Of a stretch of DNA of 64,000 nt, positions 7,554-17,378 are shown piece after piece. Below the pieces are notes generated by a model that had not been told where the DNA came from, ran no database searches, and worked only from the letters and a program-made list of their open reading frames with translations. The first letter of the stretch is position 1. The number at the start of each line of letters is the position of its first letter. This stretch comes from Prolixibacteraceae bacterium (GTDB taxonomy: Bacteria; Bacteroidota; Bacteroidia; Bacteroidales; Prolixibacteraceae): the NCBI GenBank assembly GCA_019856515.1, contig CP082230.1, forward strand, positions 4,278,001-4,342,000, given 5' to 3'. Both the position numbers and the translations under genes were made by a program.

Positions 7554-9899
7554 ATGAAAAATATTGTAGGGCTTATAGCCTTTTTAATACTTCTAGTTGG
7601 ATGTCGTCCCGAGGGACCTTCTTCATTTTATGTTTCACCAGATGGTGATGATAACAATGTCGGATCATTGGAGGCGCCTTTCCAAACTATCGAAAAAGCA
7701 AAGTTAGCTGTTCGTGCATCGAACAAGAGAGATCAAGATATTACAATTTACCTTAGAGGTGGCGTGTATCCTATTACTAAGACCATCCGTTTTGGTGTCG
7801 AAGATAGTGCTCCTGATGGGTGCCGATATACGTATAAAGCATACGAAAAGGAGGTTCCAGTTTTGTCTTCTGGTGTAAAGGTGAGTTCATGGAAATTACT
7901 TCAGGACTACCCAGAAAACTTTCCTGAGGAGGCAAAAGGAAAAGTGTGGGTAGCAAACTATCCTGATAATATTAAAGATTTCAAAGTGATGTTTGCTGGA
8001 GATCGTCGTATTGATCGATCAAAGAAAGAGGGCTTTGTGATCAGAGCTATGGAGCCTATCGGTTTCGAGCAAGGTAAAACAGATATCGATAAAGATCGTG
8101 AATATATCTCGTCTCGTAGTATGAATGTGTATTTCGATAAAGATAGAGACCAACTAAAACGGTTTCATTTTGATGATCCTGATCATATTCTACGTCCTTG
8201 GGACAATATGAATGATATAGAGTTAGGATTTGCTCCTGTACCTTGGACTATGAATTTGATTCCTTTAGATCGTATTGATTTCGATCATAAGGTGGGATAT
8301 ATCACCATGGAGGCCAACTCGCCTGCTGGTGCTAAAAAATCGCATACTAAGCCTTGGATAGAGAATGCTATCGACTATATCTCACAAGGAACATTTGTAA
8401 CAAAATCAAATTCACGTAAAATATACTACTGGCCTGAAGGTGGCGAACCTGAGGTGGATGTAGTGGTTCCATCTCTTTTAGAGTATATATTGGTTGAGGG
8501 AGATGTCGATTATAAAGGGCCGAAAGATGTGCCAGTGAAGAACCTATCTTTCGAAGGTATTACATTTCAACATGGCGATCGTTTTAGTTGGACCGATGAC
8601 CACAAAGGATGGGGTATTCAGCACGATTGGGATAAGTTTGATAATGCCAATGCAATGCTTCGTTTACGTGGTGCAGAGAGCTGTGTGGTAGAGAAGTGTC
8701 GTTTTACAAATAGTGGAAATTCAGCAATACGATTGGATCTGTATTGTCAAAAAAATATTATTAAGAGTAACCTGATTGATCACGTCGGACATATGGGGAT
8801 ATTGCTTTGTGGTTACGGCCCAGGCACAAAAGATGTGAATAAAAACAATCAGATTGTCAGTAATTTAATACATCATGTAGGAACGGTTTGGAGACAAGGT
8901 GCTGGGATATTCGTATGGCAGAGTGGAGGCAACAAGATTACCCATAACTTGATTCACCATGTTCCTCGTAAAGGTGTTGGTTTGTGTGGGGTTAGAATGC
9001 CTATTTTAACCAAAAGAGAGTGTAAATTTGATGAGGGTTCTAAAACGATTCGATGGGATGAAATTGATGCCGACTTTAAAAGACGTAACGTCACTTTAGC
9101 TACGAAATTAAGTGATCAATGGCATCAATTCACTCCATACCTCCATGCACGTAACAATGTGGTCTCTTTTAACGAAGTCTATCGTGCCTTAGAAGCACTT
9201 GGTGATGGTTCTGTATTGAATGTGTCTGGTGCTGGCGAAGGAAATGTGGTGGAAAACAACTATGTCCATCACATTGCGAGTCACGCTTCTGGTGTGCTTC
9301 GTACGGATGACTGGCAAAGAGGAACAACATTTAAAAAGAATGTGATCTACATGGCCAATGTGGCAGCGATTGTCCACAAAGGATTTAATCATGTGGTGAA
9401 CAATATGATATTGGATTGTAGTACTAAAGAGTCAATTCGTTGGGCTTCTTATCCTGATGAGGCAGCTGATTATGGTTCGCTAGTACAACGTAATATATTC
9501 TTTGATTCGAGCGAAGATATAAATTTCTATCGTGTCTCTTATCGTGCTTCAGAAGGCATCTCCCTACCGAGAAATACTAAGGTAGATTACAATCTGTTTT
9601 GGTGTGCTAAGAAAGAGACGCCTGTGGAGAAACACTTTTCAAAATACCGTCCTTTTGAAGTCGAGACACACAGTATTGATGCGGACCCGTTGTTTGTCGA
9701 TTATAAGCATGGTAACTTTAATCTGAAGAAGAACTCTCCTGCATTTAAGTTAGGGTTTGAGCCTATCGATATGTCTACAATCGGTCTGTTGGCTGACTAC
9801 CCTGCAAAGTATATGAAGTTGGGTACTGGCGATAAGGATCGTAAACCAATCTTCCATCGTCAGATTGCCAATGGAGGTCAACTGTACGACTTCTGGTAG
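7554..9899 (+). CDS. GH141-like beta-helix lipoprotein
   Basis: 781 residues. Residues 1-17 form a lipoprotein signal with the lipobox LVGC, so the protein should be anchored at the cell envelope. The N-terminus (FYVSPDGDDNNVGSLEAPF at about 25-43) and the segment around 60-110 match GH141 and its relatives. Beta-helix coils with repeated asparagine and VxxN motifs follow. It shares GWGIQHDWDKFD (about 352) and LRTDDWQRGT (about 582) with the protein at 55041-57686, so they are paralogues. A fucosidase or related glycosidase role is inferred from family and from the fucP operon upstream. Transcription probably starts within the hairpin-rich gap. Confidence 0.8.
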   Translation: MKNIVGLIAFLILLVGCRPEGPSSFYVSPDGDDNNVGSLEAPFQTIEKAKLAVRASNKRDQDITIYLRGGVYPITKTIRFGVEDSAPDGCRYTYKAYEKEVPVLSSGVKVSSWKLLQDYPENFPEEAKGKVWVANYPDNIKDFKVMFAGDRRIDRSKKEGFVIRAMEPIGFEQGKTDIDKDREYISSRSMNVYFDKDRDQLKRFHFDDPDHILRPWDNMNDIELGFAPVPWTMNLIPLDRIDFDHKVGYITMEANSPAGAKKSHTKPWIENAIDYISQGTFVTKSNSRKIYYWPEGGEPEVDVVVPSLLEYILVEGDVDYKGPKDVPVKNLSFEGITFQHGDRFSWTDDHKGWGIQHDWDKFDNANAMLRLRGAESCVVEKCRFTNSGNSAIRLDLYCQKNIIKSNLIDHVGHMGILLCGYGPGTKDVNKNNQIVSNLIHHVGTVWRQGAGIFVWQSGGNKITHNLIHHVPRKGVGLCGVRMPILTKRECKFDEGSKTIRWDEIDADFKRRNVTLATKLSDQWHQFTPYLHARNNVVSFNEVYRALEALGDGSVLNVSGAGEGNVVENNYVHHIASHASGVLRTDDWQRGTTFKKNVIYMANVAAIVHKGFNHVVNNMILDCSTKESIRWASYPDEAADYGSLVQRNIFFDSSEDINFYRVSYRASEGISLPRNTKVDYNLFWCAKKETPVEKHFSKYRPFEVETHSIDADPLFVDYKHGNFNLKKNSPAFKLGFEPIDMSTIGLLADYPAKYMKLGTGDKDRKPIFHRQIANGGQLYDFW

Positions 9900-10124
9900 T
9901 AGGGTGGTTAACCCCATTAATTTATGAAATGAGCTATATCCATTCGTTCTATTTTGTTTATAATTAGTTTAAAATATCACTGTATAGAGAGCTATGCTGC
10001 TATTTATGTGCCTTGTCTAAACAAATTATGTTCGCAAGACTTATCGCTTATTTCATAATTCAATGGGATTAATAAAGTTTTTTGAGAGAAATATTGTTTA
10101 TTATTTTAATATAATAAGTCAGAT

Positions 10125-12740
10125 ATGTTGTCATTAAGAAAAGGAATTTTTTTGAAATATTGTTTGGGGATAGGTGTACTGCTTCTCTCCAATACACTCT
10201 CTGCGAAGAATGTGTATGTTTCTAAAGAGGGGAAGGATAACAATCCGGGTTCTATTCAGAAGCCAATGCTTACGGTGGCTAAAGCCATCAAGCGTTTAAA
10301 AGGAGGGGATACCTGCTTTATAGCGGAAGGGGTTTATCATCGTCCTATAAATTTGAACCACCTATCATTTCATGGACAAAAACCACTGGTTATTTCTAGT
10401 ATGCCTGGACAGAAAGTGGTGTTCGATGGAACGATGCCTGTAGAAGGTAAATGGCAAAAGGTAAAAGGAAATACCTATCGTTTGAAAGTGAAAAAGCCTG
10501 TCTCTCAGTTGTTCCGTGACGACAAAATGTTGTTGGTGGCACGGTGGCCAAATGCCTCTTTTGAAGATGGCTCTTTTTGGGACATGAAAGCAACATGGAG
10601 ACATCAAGGTCCTGCTAGTACTTTTGGGACATTACACGATCAGCGTCCTGTGGCAGCAGATTATAAAAAAAGTACCGATGAAGGGGCATCAGCCTTTGGA
10701 ATTAGAAAAGGGGTTAATATGGAGTCATTAGCTGATACACATATTGATTTTACTGGAGCCATTGCAGTTCTGAATATCGGTTCTTGGTTATCATGGGCAC
10801 AACCTGTGGTGAAACACCAGGCAGGTAGCAATGTGTTTCAATACTCAAAGGATTTTAGCCGTGGCAAGAAATCTCTACCTGATGGACCGAAGTTCTTGCG
10901 CAATCAGAAATTCTTTAATGCGAAGAAGAAACAGGGGCACTACTATATGATTGGTAAGATGGCTCTAGATCAAGATAATGAGTGGTTTTATGACAAGAAA
11001 GAGAGAGCGGTCTATGTGGTAGTTCCAGAAGGGAAACATCCTAAGGATTTCAACTACAAAGGCAAGGTAAACGACTATCTAATCGAAGGTGTGGAGGTCG
11101 ATAATGTAACAGTGAAGTCTATCGATTTCTTTGGTGGGACATTTAGTTTTAATCGTTCAAAAAATATAACTATCGATGATTGTCGATTCGACTATCCCTC
11201 GTATCATAAGTTGGTGTTGGGAATCTTAGACGAGCCTAAGGTTTCTAAATTTGACTATCCTAAAAAGGAGCTGTCATTAGATCAACAGATGAAAACCAAT
11301 AATGCCGTGACCAACTGTGTATTTGCTTATGCTGATGGCCCTGGAATGTATGTGATGGGGCGTGGTGATAGGGTAGAGAACTGTAATTTCCATGATTTAG
11401 ACTGGACTTGTTTAGGTAGTGGAGGTTCTGGATCACTAAACTTTAGTAGTGCCGAAGAGTTTACATTTCGTTACAATACTGTACACACAGGGGGTAACTC
11501 TGAGGGCGTACGTGTAGGTCGAAGAAGTTTGATCGAATACAACCATATCTATAACCTTAGCTTGATGCAACATGATGGCTCAGGGATAAATGTCGGTGTG
11601 GCTGCAATCAACGGCTCTATTATCCGATTCAATTGGGTACACGATATGAAGAAGTCAGGAATCCGATTTGACTCAAGTGGCTATCAAACACCTCTAGTGA
11701 ATTGGGGGGAGAATGGTAGTGTGATCAATAATGTGGTATGGAGTACCGGAAGTATAAAATGTAAAGGAGATAAACATATCGTTCTAAATAACACGGTTTA
11801 TAACACGCTAAGTGGATTAAATGATATTGGAGTACCTCGTGTGCTTATGATGGGCTCAAACAATAACAAATCGATCATTAAGAATAATGTTGCACCCTAT
11901 ATTGGAGGCCATTTTAATATAAAGAAGAAATATCCTTGTCCAGGCGATACAGCCAACAACTGGCAGGGGGATGTCTACCAGTATTTAAGAAATGCAGACA
12001 ACCATGACTTTAGACCAAATAGTACTTGGGCAAAGAGATGGAAAGAGCCGACAGGGGCATATGATAGTGATCCTGCGAAGTTTTGGATTCCTGGTTATAG
12101 AGGCAAACTATCTATGACTCCAGTACCAAAGAACCATGCAAAGAATGTGGATTCTAACTTAGATCTTTTTTGGAGTCCAGCACGCCATGCTAAAACTTAT
12201 CGTGTCTATCTAAGTGAGAACAAAAATAAGCTAGGTAAGCGTTCTGTTTTATTGCAAGAGTCTGCTTTATGTTATGCACATCCTAAAGCTATTACTCCAT
12301 CAAAAACCTATTACTGGCGAGTAGATGTGATAGATCAAAAAGGAGCAGTTCAAGAAGGTAAAGTGTGGGAATTTGGTGGTGTGAAGAGTGTGAAGCATCC
12401 TGAATATAAGTCCTATGGAAAGCCTTCATTTAAATATAGGAAGCATCTAGATCTGCCTAAGGAGGTAACCAAACTTGGTTTCTCTGCAGAAAAGATCACC
12501 AAACTAACGAAAGTCTATAACACATTCTGGTGTCAATATGAAAATGACAAGTGGTTAAAAGAGACACAGAATATGTTGAAGCAGAAAGGTTTGTCTTCGT
12601 ATAAAGTGAAAAAGTTAAACAGATTTAAGACAGAAGTATTTGCTGAGGCTTCTGACTTCTTACTAGATAATTCAACAACAATCCTTAGCTCAAGAGAATT
12701 AGATATGCTTAACAGATCATTACATCGTAATGATCGTTAG
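10125..12740 (+). CDS. Secreted right-handed beta-helix protein with Fn3-like domain
   Basis: 871 residues. A signal peptide covers about 1-26 (ends LSA). A DUF1565-type start (KNVYVSKEGKDNNPGSIQKP) leads into a parallel beta-helix up to about residue 600. A fibronectin-III-like or carbohydrate-binding beta-sandwich follows at about 670-760 (LFWSPARHAKTYRVYLSENK ... YYWRVDVID), then a helical tail of about 100 residues. It differs from the two GH141-like neighbours and looks closer to the polysaccharide lyase/hydrolase beta-helix superfamily in general. It is likely to work on the same glycan as its neighbours, but no specific enzyme class can be assigned. A terminator lies 62 bp downstream. 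Confidence 0.72.
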   Translation: MLSLRKGIFLKYCLGIGVLLLSNTLSAKNVYVSKEGKDNNPGSIQKPMLTVAKAIKRLKGGDTCFIAEGVYHRPINLNHLSFHGQKPLVISSMPGQKVVFDGTMPVEGKWQKVKGNTYRLKVKKPVSQLFRDDKMLLVARWPNASFEDGSFWDMKATWRHQGPASTFGTLHDQRPVAADYKKSTDEGASAFGIRKGVNMESLADTHIDFTGAIAVLNIGSWLSWAQPVVKHQAGSNVFQYSKDFSRGKKSLPDGPKFLRNQKFFNAKKKQGHYYMIGKMALDQDNEWFYDKKERAVYVVVPEGKHPKDFNYKGKVNDYLIEGVEVDNVTVKSIDFFGGTFSFNRSKNITIDDCRFDYPSYHKLVLGILDEPKVSKFDYPKKELSLDQQMKTNNAVTNCVFAYADGPGMYVMGRGDRVENCNFHDLDWTCLGSGGSGSLNFSSAEEFTFRYNTVHTGGNSEGVRVGRRSLIEYNHIYNLSLMQHDGSGINVGVAAINGSIIRFNWVHDMKKSGIRFDSSGYQTPLVNWGENGSVINNVVWSTGSIKCKGDKHIVLNNTVYNTLSGLNDIGVPRVLMMGSNNNKSIIKNNVAPYIGGHFNIKKKYPCPGDTANNWQGDVYQYLRNADNHDFRPNSTWAKRWKEPTGAYDSDPAKFWIPGYRGKLSMTPVPKNHAKNVDSNLDLFWSPARHAKTYRVYLSENKNKLGKRSVLLQESALCYAHPKAITPSKTYYWRVDVIDQKGAVQEGKVWEFGGVKSVKHPEYKSYGKPSFKYRKHLDLPKEVTKLGFSAEKITKLTKVYNTFWCQYENDKWLKETQNMLKQKGLSSYKVKKLNRFKTEVFAEASDFLLDNSTTILSSRELDMLNRSLHRNDR

Positions 12741-12802
12741 TTAGCTGTGTGGTAAATTTTGACTTTAGAATCTTATTTGTAAGATTAATTCTCTTTCAGT
12801 TG

Positions 12803-12842
12803 CGATGTAGGTGGTTTAAATCACCTGCATCGTTTTTTTTTA
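12803..12842 (+). terminator. Rho-independent terminator
   Basis: The stem cgatgtaggtg/cacctgcatcg (one G.T pair) around ggtttaaatc-type loop bases is followed by nine T. It ends the beta-helix transcript. Confidence 0.9.
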
Positions 12843-13178
12843 TCCCTACTCGGCATATCTCTTCTAAATGGGAAAATATCTCTTCGATCCCATTTAATTA
12901 ACGCTTTCACTCTCTTAGGCTATCCCAGGCTATGTGGGTTCACCTCTGTTCAATTTGGACTACTCTTCGTCTAAAAAGAGTATTGTAGAAAAGATTATAC
13001 ATGAGCGTTTAGCTCTGTTTTAAACAAGATAAAATCGCTAGTATTCATCTCAGATAGAACCATATAATGAAGTCCAGCCTTTTCATTATTGCTCGTATGG
13101 AATTATCTTTTAGAGTCATTAATGTCCATTTAATGGCATATTATTCCATAATCCTATAGAACATTAAAACCATTTTAC
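12843..13178. other. Gap before ssrA
   Basis: About 340 bp with no coding potential and no repeat that stands out; the promoter of ssrA is at its right end. Confidence 0.6.
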
Positions 13179-13186
13179 TATATTTG
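13179..13186 (+). promoter_or_regulatory. Bacteroidota -7 box of ssrA
   Basis: tatatttg fits TAnnTTTG and ends 13 bp before the tmRNA 5' end. A clear -33 TTTG is not obvious. Confidence 0.55.
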
Positions 13187-13199
13187 TACTCTCTTTTAT

Positions 13200-13607
13200 G
13201 GGGTTGACTGGTTTTGACAGCAGGTAGAAGAGGTGTGTAAGCATGTCGAGCTTTGTATATTTGGCTCGTTAAACCTAAGTGTACAAACTTTGTAATTGGC
13301 GAAAATAACTTTGCTCTTGCAGCTTAATTGAATCATAGTAGATTAAAGCACCCTTTAAGGGAGTTCGGTATTAGATACTGAAACAAGACGCTTCTCTAGT
13401 GCCTACGTCTTGAGGCGGCTAGGATCTGAAGTGCTGAAATATCGAGACTAGTCAGTTGGTTGTCTTGCCCAGCTTACGAATTTAAGAGACTAAGGTGTAT
13501 GTCGGTGGCCTTGATCCAGCATGCATTCGAAAATTAAGTCATGGCTAAGCGTGTAGAAAGCATATTGCTTCCTTGTTTGGACGAGGGTTCGACTCCCTCC
13601 AGCTCCA
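13200..13607 (+). ncRNA. ssrA: tmRNA (ssrA)
   Basis: tmRNA rescues stalled ribosomes by acting first as tRNA-Ala and then as mRNA for a degradation tag. The 5' end ggggttgactggttttgaca is typical, and its first seven bases pair with cagctcc at the 3' end to make the acceptor stem. The T-arm reads gagggttcgactccctc. The tag frame at 13298-13327 reads GENNFALAA followed by TAA, close to known Bacteroidia tags. The 3' CCA is not encoded (the gene ends cagctccA then caa). The length of about 408 nt is normal. Its 3' end is repeated downstream at 17490-17515 and 25195-25225, showing use as an integration site. Confidence 0.97.
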
Positions 13608-13610
13608 CAA

Positions 13611-13658
13611 AATAGCGGTCAGATAGTTGTAACTATTTGACCGCTATTGTTTTATTTT
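13611..13658 (+). terminator. ssrA terminator
   Basis: aatagcggtcagatagtt (13611-13628) pairs with 13631-13648 (18 bp, one G.T pair), followed by gttttatttt. Similar hairpins with the core gcagatagt or gtcagatagt follow the two downstream tmRNA-end copies. Confidence 0.9.
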
Positions 13659-13670
13659 ATATGATGTTGT

Positions 13671-13687
13671 GATACCCTTATGATACC
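13671..13687 (+). repeat. Element-end motif, copy 1
   Basis: gatacccttatgatacc, 63 bp after the tmRNA end. The same motif (gatacccatatgatacc) recurs at 17444, 17616 and 25153, in each case inside an element end. It is probably a recombinase arm site or a core-flanking repeat. Confidence 0.6.
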
Positions 13688-13989
13688 AGTGTTATCAGAA
13701 CGACATAAGCCTATATATTAAAATTAGATTCACCCTATGCCATTTCTTAAAATATTCTTCATCATGAACTGAAGGTACATCATATTCTAGAGCAGAAAAA
13801 AGTACTGTTCGTGTAATTGTAATAAACTTAATAGCTGAAAGTCCACACTTTAAATTTATGGATTAAACAGTATTAAGGGAGTTTATCTTACTACATTGAA
13901 CTACCATATAAGATCATCAACACAATGTTATGTCTAGAGTATAGACCTACTTTTTCCAAAAGTAGATGACCTAAAAATATTTCAATGTT

Positions 13990-14370
13990 TTATGATATTA
14001 ACTTTAAGAAAAATGATTCTCTATCGTCTAAAAAACATTTCATGTCGAGTTCATAAAACTTTTTCGCTTTGATTCTTAAAATAATTTCTTCTCCTTGTTT
14101 TTTGATAACTCGTTGACATACCTTTTTAGTTAGATAGGCATCATTAAAGCGGATAAAATCTATTTCATTTCTGAATTTTATTAATTCTTTTAAATCCTCA
14201 AAGGAACTTTCTAAGTGAGCACTATTCATGATATTGTGAAAATCTATTTCAATAGTCTTTTTACTATCTAGAATTGCTTTTACATTATTACAAAATAGGT
14301 TATCTGTCCCTGAACCCCCTTTATATGAGATAGATAGACGTACTGTAGTTTTTTTAAGGGAAAAATTCAT
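13990..14370 (-). CDS. Small hypothetical protein, possibly STAS-like
   Basis: 126 residues from the ATG at 14370. A longer frame to 14562 exists, but its extra part is only antisense to a methylase relic, so the inner ATG (MNFSLKKT) is preferred. The middle (TIEIDFHNI...AHLESSFEDL) vaguely resembles the DUF4325 STAS-like fold; this is weak. It is divergent from the dam relic starting 22 bp away, inside the first ssrA-linked element. Function unknown. Confidence 0.5.
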   Translation of the reverse strand: MNFSLKKTTVRLSISYKGGSGTDNLFCNNVKAILDSKKTIEIDFHNIMNSAHLESSFEDLKELIKFRNEIDFIRFNDAYLTKKVCQRVIKKQGEEIILRIKAKKFYELDMKCFLDDRESFFLKLIS

Positions 14371-14392
14371 AGTTCTTGTTTTATATAAGTAA

Positions 14393-15235
14393 AAGAACAA
14401 CAAATGTGTAAGCTTAAAGGTTCTCATTTTTAAACAGAACCTAATCAAAACCATATTACCACTATTTCCAAAACACACATTATATGCAGAACCATTTATC
14501 GGTGGTGGTGCTATCTTCTGGTCGAAACGACCATCCAATATCGAAGTAATAAACGATACCAATAGAGAGCTTATAAACTTCTATGAGGCAATTAAAAATG
14601 ATTTTGCGACACTATCTACCATGATACGTATTTCGCTTCACTCACGCTCTCAATTCAACGATGCAAAGGTAATATATGCCAACCCTCATATGTTCTCCAG
14701 AGAGAAAAGAGCATGGGCCATATGGGTAATGGCAAACGAAAGTTTCTCATCCATGCTGGATGGCACATGGGGATATGACATTTCAAAGAACTGCACCTCC
14801 AAGAAGATCAACAACAAACGAAATGAGTTCTCCGAAGAGTTGGCCATACGACTCCAGAACGTACAAATCGAATGCACCGATGCACTACGCATCATCACTA
14901 GCAGAGATCAAGAAGAGGCTTTCTTCTATTGTGATCCTCCATACTTTAACAGCGATTGTGGTCACTATGACGGATATAGTAAAGAGGACTTTGAAGCCCT
15001 CCTTACTCTCTTATCCTCCATCAAAGGGAAATTTCTATTAAGCAGCTACCCTTCCGATATACTCACAGAGTTCGTTAAAAAGCATGGGTGGCACCAGAAA
15101 CAGATCAGACAGACCGTCAGTGTAGCCAATAACAATAGCACAGCCAAACCCAACAAATCCAAGATCGAGGTGCTCACAGCAAACTATGACTTCGAAGCCC
15201 TACATAAACCAACCGATCTATTCACCGACCTTTAA
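14393..15235 (+). pseudogene. dam: DNA adenine methylase (Dam family), 5'-truncated
   Basis: The frame is open from 14393 after an in-frame TAA and has no good start codon before the ATG at 14621. It shows the Dam S-adenosylmethionine motif YAEPFIGGGAIFW at about 14479-14520 and the catalytic DPPY motif in FYCDPPYFNSD at about 14930. The N-terminal GGK segment that normally precedes the SAM motif is missing, replaced by unrelated sequence, so the gene is probably inactive. The 3' half is almost identical in DNA to 19628-20183. It is followed after 9 bp by a YodC-like gene, an arrangement kept in both copies. Dam genes of this type are usual phage or island cargo. Confidence 0.82.
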
Positions 15236-15244
15236 ATATGTATC

Positions 15245-15442
15245 ATGGAACAATCAAAAGAAATTAAGAAGTTATTCAAACCAGGACATGTTGTCACTTT
15301 AAAAAGTGGCAGCGTCCCCATGACCGTTGAAGTAAATTATCAATCAAGACCTACAATGCCCGTAGATGTCTGGTGCGTCTACCATATCAATGGGACTGAT
15401 TACACTAGATATCGACAGGAGATGTTAGAAATTAAACAGTAG
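15245..15442 (+). CDS. YodC-like DUF2158 protein
   Basis: 65 residues with the DUF2158 pattern FKPGHVVTLKSGSVPMTV and a CVYH segment where most members have CqWF. Function of the family is unknown. It starts 9 bp after the dam relic and has a paralogue after the second dam relic (20194-20427). About half of the positions are shared, with a conserved start (MEQSKEIKK / MEESKIIKQ) and VCVYHIN core. Confidence 0.75.
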   Translation: MEQSKEIKKLFKPGHVVTLKSGSVPMTVEVNYQSRPTMPVDVWCVYHINGTDYTRYRQEMLEIKQ

Positions 15443-15510
15443 ATTTGTTGTAAAATATTACTACAAATATTTTTTGTATATTGTAGATACTTAATTTAAA
15501 ATCTAATACC

Positions 15511-15702
15511 ATGAAAGAAGAATTTCAAGAAGGAGATGTTGTGAAGTTGAAAAGTGGTGGTCCTAAAATGACTATTCTAGATATTGAGAATATTTTCATT
15601 ATGTGTGGTTACTTTGATAAACAAGATGTTTATCATACATCATCATTCATTCCAACTTCTTTAACAAAATCGAGTCAAATGAAGTCAAAAGGCATTCTTT
15701 AA
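15511..15702 (+). CDS. YodC-like DUF2158 protein
   Basis: 63 residues, opening FQEGDVVKLKSGGPKMTI, which is the consensus DUF2158 block, and continuing to MCGYFDKQDVYHTSSF, matching the family's C-terminal strand. This is a second YodC-like gene in the same element, 68 bp after the first and more typical of the family. A hairpin at 15718-15754 follows. Confidence 0.78.
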   Translation: MKEEFQEGDVVKLKSGGPKMTILDIENIFIMCGYFDKQDVYHTSSFIPTSLTKSSQMKSKGIL

Positions 15703-15717
15703 TTTGATCTCACGCAT

Positions 15718-15754
15718 AATACTCTCTATTTTATTCTTTAAAAAAGAGAGTATT
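15718..15754. terminator. 10-bp hairpin after the YodC-like gene
   Basis: aatactctct and agagagtatt pair perfectly around a 17-nt AT-rich loop. There is no downstream T-run, so termination is only possible. Confidence 0.45.
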
Positions 15755-15868
15755 ATATAAAGTTAATATTCGTGATCTGAATGTATGAAGAGTAAATCTA
15801 AACATGTAATAAAAAAACTATTGAAATTTACTATTTAATAGATGCTCAGGTATAAAAACAAGTTTTTT

Positions 15869-16111
15869 TTATAATAGTTTAAATGACTTTACTTCAGAAA
15901 TATTCAGTAATTCCTCAGCCTGATTATCTACTTTTACCACAATGTCAACGGGTTGATGAGGTGAATTTGCTGCATGATTATATTTAATTATCTCACACTT
16001 AATCACTCTATTAACATCATCACTTTGGACAGGACCTATACAAATTTCGATAGGCTTAAATAGAATCTCTTTAAGATCGTTACTAGTGTATCGTAATGGA
16101 TGTTTAATCAT
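15869..16111 (-). CDS. Hypothetical protein, 80 aa
   Basis: A small protein (MIKHPLRYTSNDL...) without a recognised domain, signal or membrane segment. It lies 63 bp downstream of the DUF4238 gene on the same strand, so the two may be co-transcribed. The coding strength is modest and the call rests on the open frame and its position. Confidence 0.45.
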   Translation of the reverse strand: MIKHPLRYTSNDLKEILFKPIEICIGPVQSDDVNRVIKCEIIKYNHAANSPHQPVDIVVKVDNQAEELLNISEVKSFKLL

Positions 16112-16174
16112 TCTTGATTTTATTTAACATTGATATTACAACAATATATTCACTTTAATTAACAAATACAACTA

Positions 16175-17077
16175 TTATTCTTTATAAACACAAAGAGATT
16201 CATCGTTATTTGAAAAAATAAACTCACTAGAAAAATCTATTATTTTTTTGTTAAAATAATGAACAGCAGCTTCATCAAGTACCATTTCACTAATTTGATC
16301 CCCATTAGTTTCATTAAACTTAACTAGTAATGCATATTGAGGAGATAAGGGATAGTATAGTTCAACATCATGAGAACATTTTTTAAAATGAGTATTTAAA
16401 TGATTGAAAATAGGCTGATCTCCTGTTATAAAACTTTGCTTAGTTTTGTTTACTAAAAATTTAAAACGTAATTTTTTATTACTAGAATTGTAGGCCTCTA
16501 CTATTGCAATACAGAAACTTAAAATATTCCAAGTTTTAGATAATATTTTTTTATCAGCCTCAAATACTTTATCGTTAACAAAGGCCTCTTTAATAGCATT
16601 TGTCCTGTAATACTGAACAAATAAAAAAATCATAATATTTAAAATACCCTCTTCATGCACACATTTATTTAGCGAGAATAAAGATCTACATTTTATAAGA
16701 TTTTTGCCATAATTCTCAATTATTCCATGATAACGTTCAATATACTGATCATAATTATTATAGTCTTTTTCGATGTAATCTTGATTAAATGATTCTGGAT
16801 GAGAATTAGTAAATTCAAGCAGTTCTAAATCGAATTGAATATCATCAAAAAGTGAACTTATATCACTAGGAGCAATTTTATGAATAGAATCAAATATAAA
16901 TTCTTTCTCAATATTTGAAAGCTCAGAAAGTCTATAAAAAACCTTTCTATGACCGACATTCATTAAAGATGTTTTAGCTATTATATCACCTCTCTTAAAG
17001 AATATTTTATCGTTATGACTCCATGAACGAAGATATGCTCTCCATACATAATGTTGTCTTTTAGTATCTGTACTCAT
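16175..17077 (-). CDS. DUF4238 domain protein
   Basis: 300 residues. The N-terminus KRQHYVWRAYLRSW is the DUF4238 signature (His-Tyr followed by a YLR block). FITGDQPIFNHL (about 216-227) and YPLSPQYALLV (about 240-250) match the other conserved blocks of the family. No function is established for DUF4238; it is frequent on islands and prophages. The base composition is more AT-rich than that of the flanking core genes, consistent with transfer. It is cargo of the first ssrA-linked element. Confidence 0.8.
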   Translation of the reverse strand: MSTDTKRQHYVWRAYLRSWSHNDKIFFKRGDIIAKTSLMNVGHRKVFYRLSELSNIEKEFIFDSIHKIAPSDISSLFDDIQFDLELLEFTNSHPESFNQDYIEKDYNNYDQYIERYHGIIENYGKNLIKCRSLFSLNKCVHEEGILNIMIFLFVQYYRTNAIKEAFVNDKVFEADKKILSKTWNILSFCIAIVEAYNSSNKKLRFKFLVNKTKQSFITGDQPIFNHLNTHFKKCSHDVELYYPLSPQYALLVKFNETNGDQISEMVLDEAAVHYFNKKIIDFSSEFIFSNNDESLCVYKE

Positions 17078-17378
17078 CTTATATCTAATCTATGTTTGTA
17101 AAACCTAAATAACACTTTATTTCTACAAAGCTAGCATTTATTTCATTTGGTGGTTACAGCAATGTTACACAAGACTATAAAACATTAAAATTAAATAATT
17201 TACAAAGTCCCCTTGGAATTACATATCATTATTAGATTAAATACAGTAAAATTGTTAAATGATCCAATCTCATCTAATAAAGAAGTCATTTGTTGTAAGA
17301 AATTGACTTTTTATGCAAGCTTAGGAGAGTCGTGTTAAATCTGATTTATATCAAAAAAATATTACCTTTGAAATATCA

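Noticed and set aside
13990..14562. 190-residue version of the small minus-strand protein
   Set aside because: The extra N-terminal 64 residues are antisense to the Dam SAM-binding region; the ATG at 14370 is a better start.
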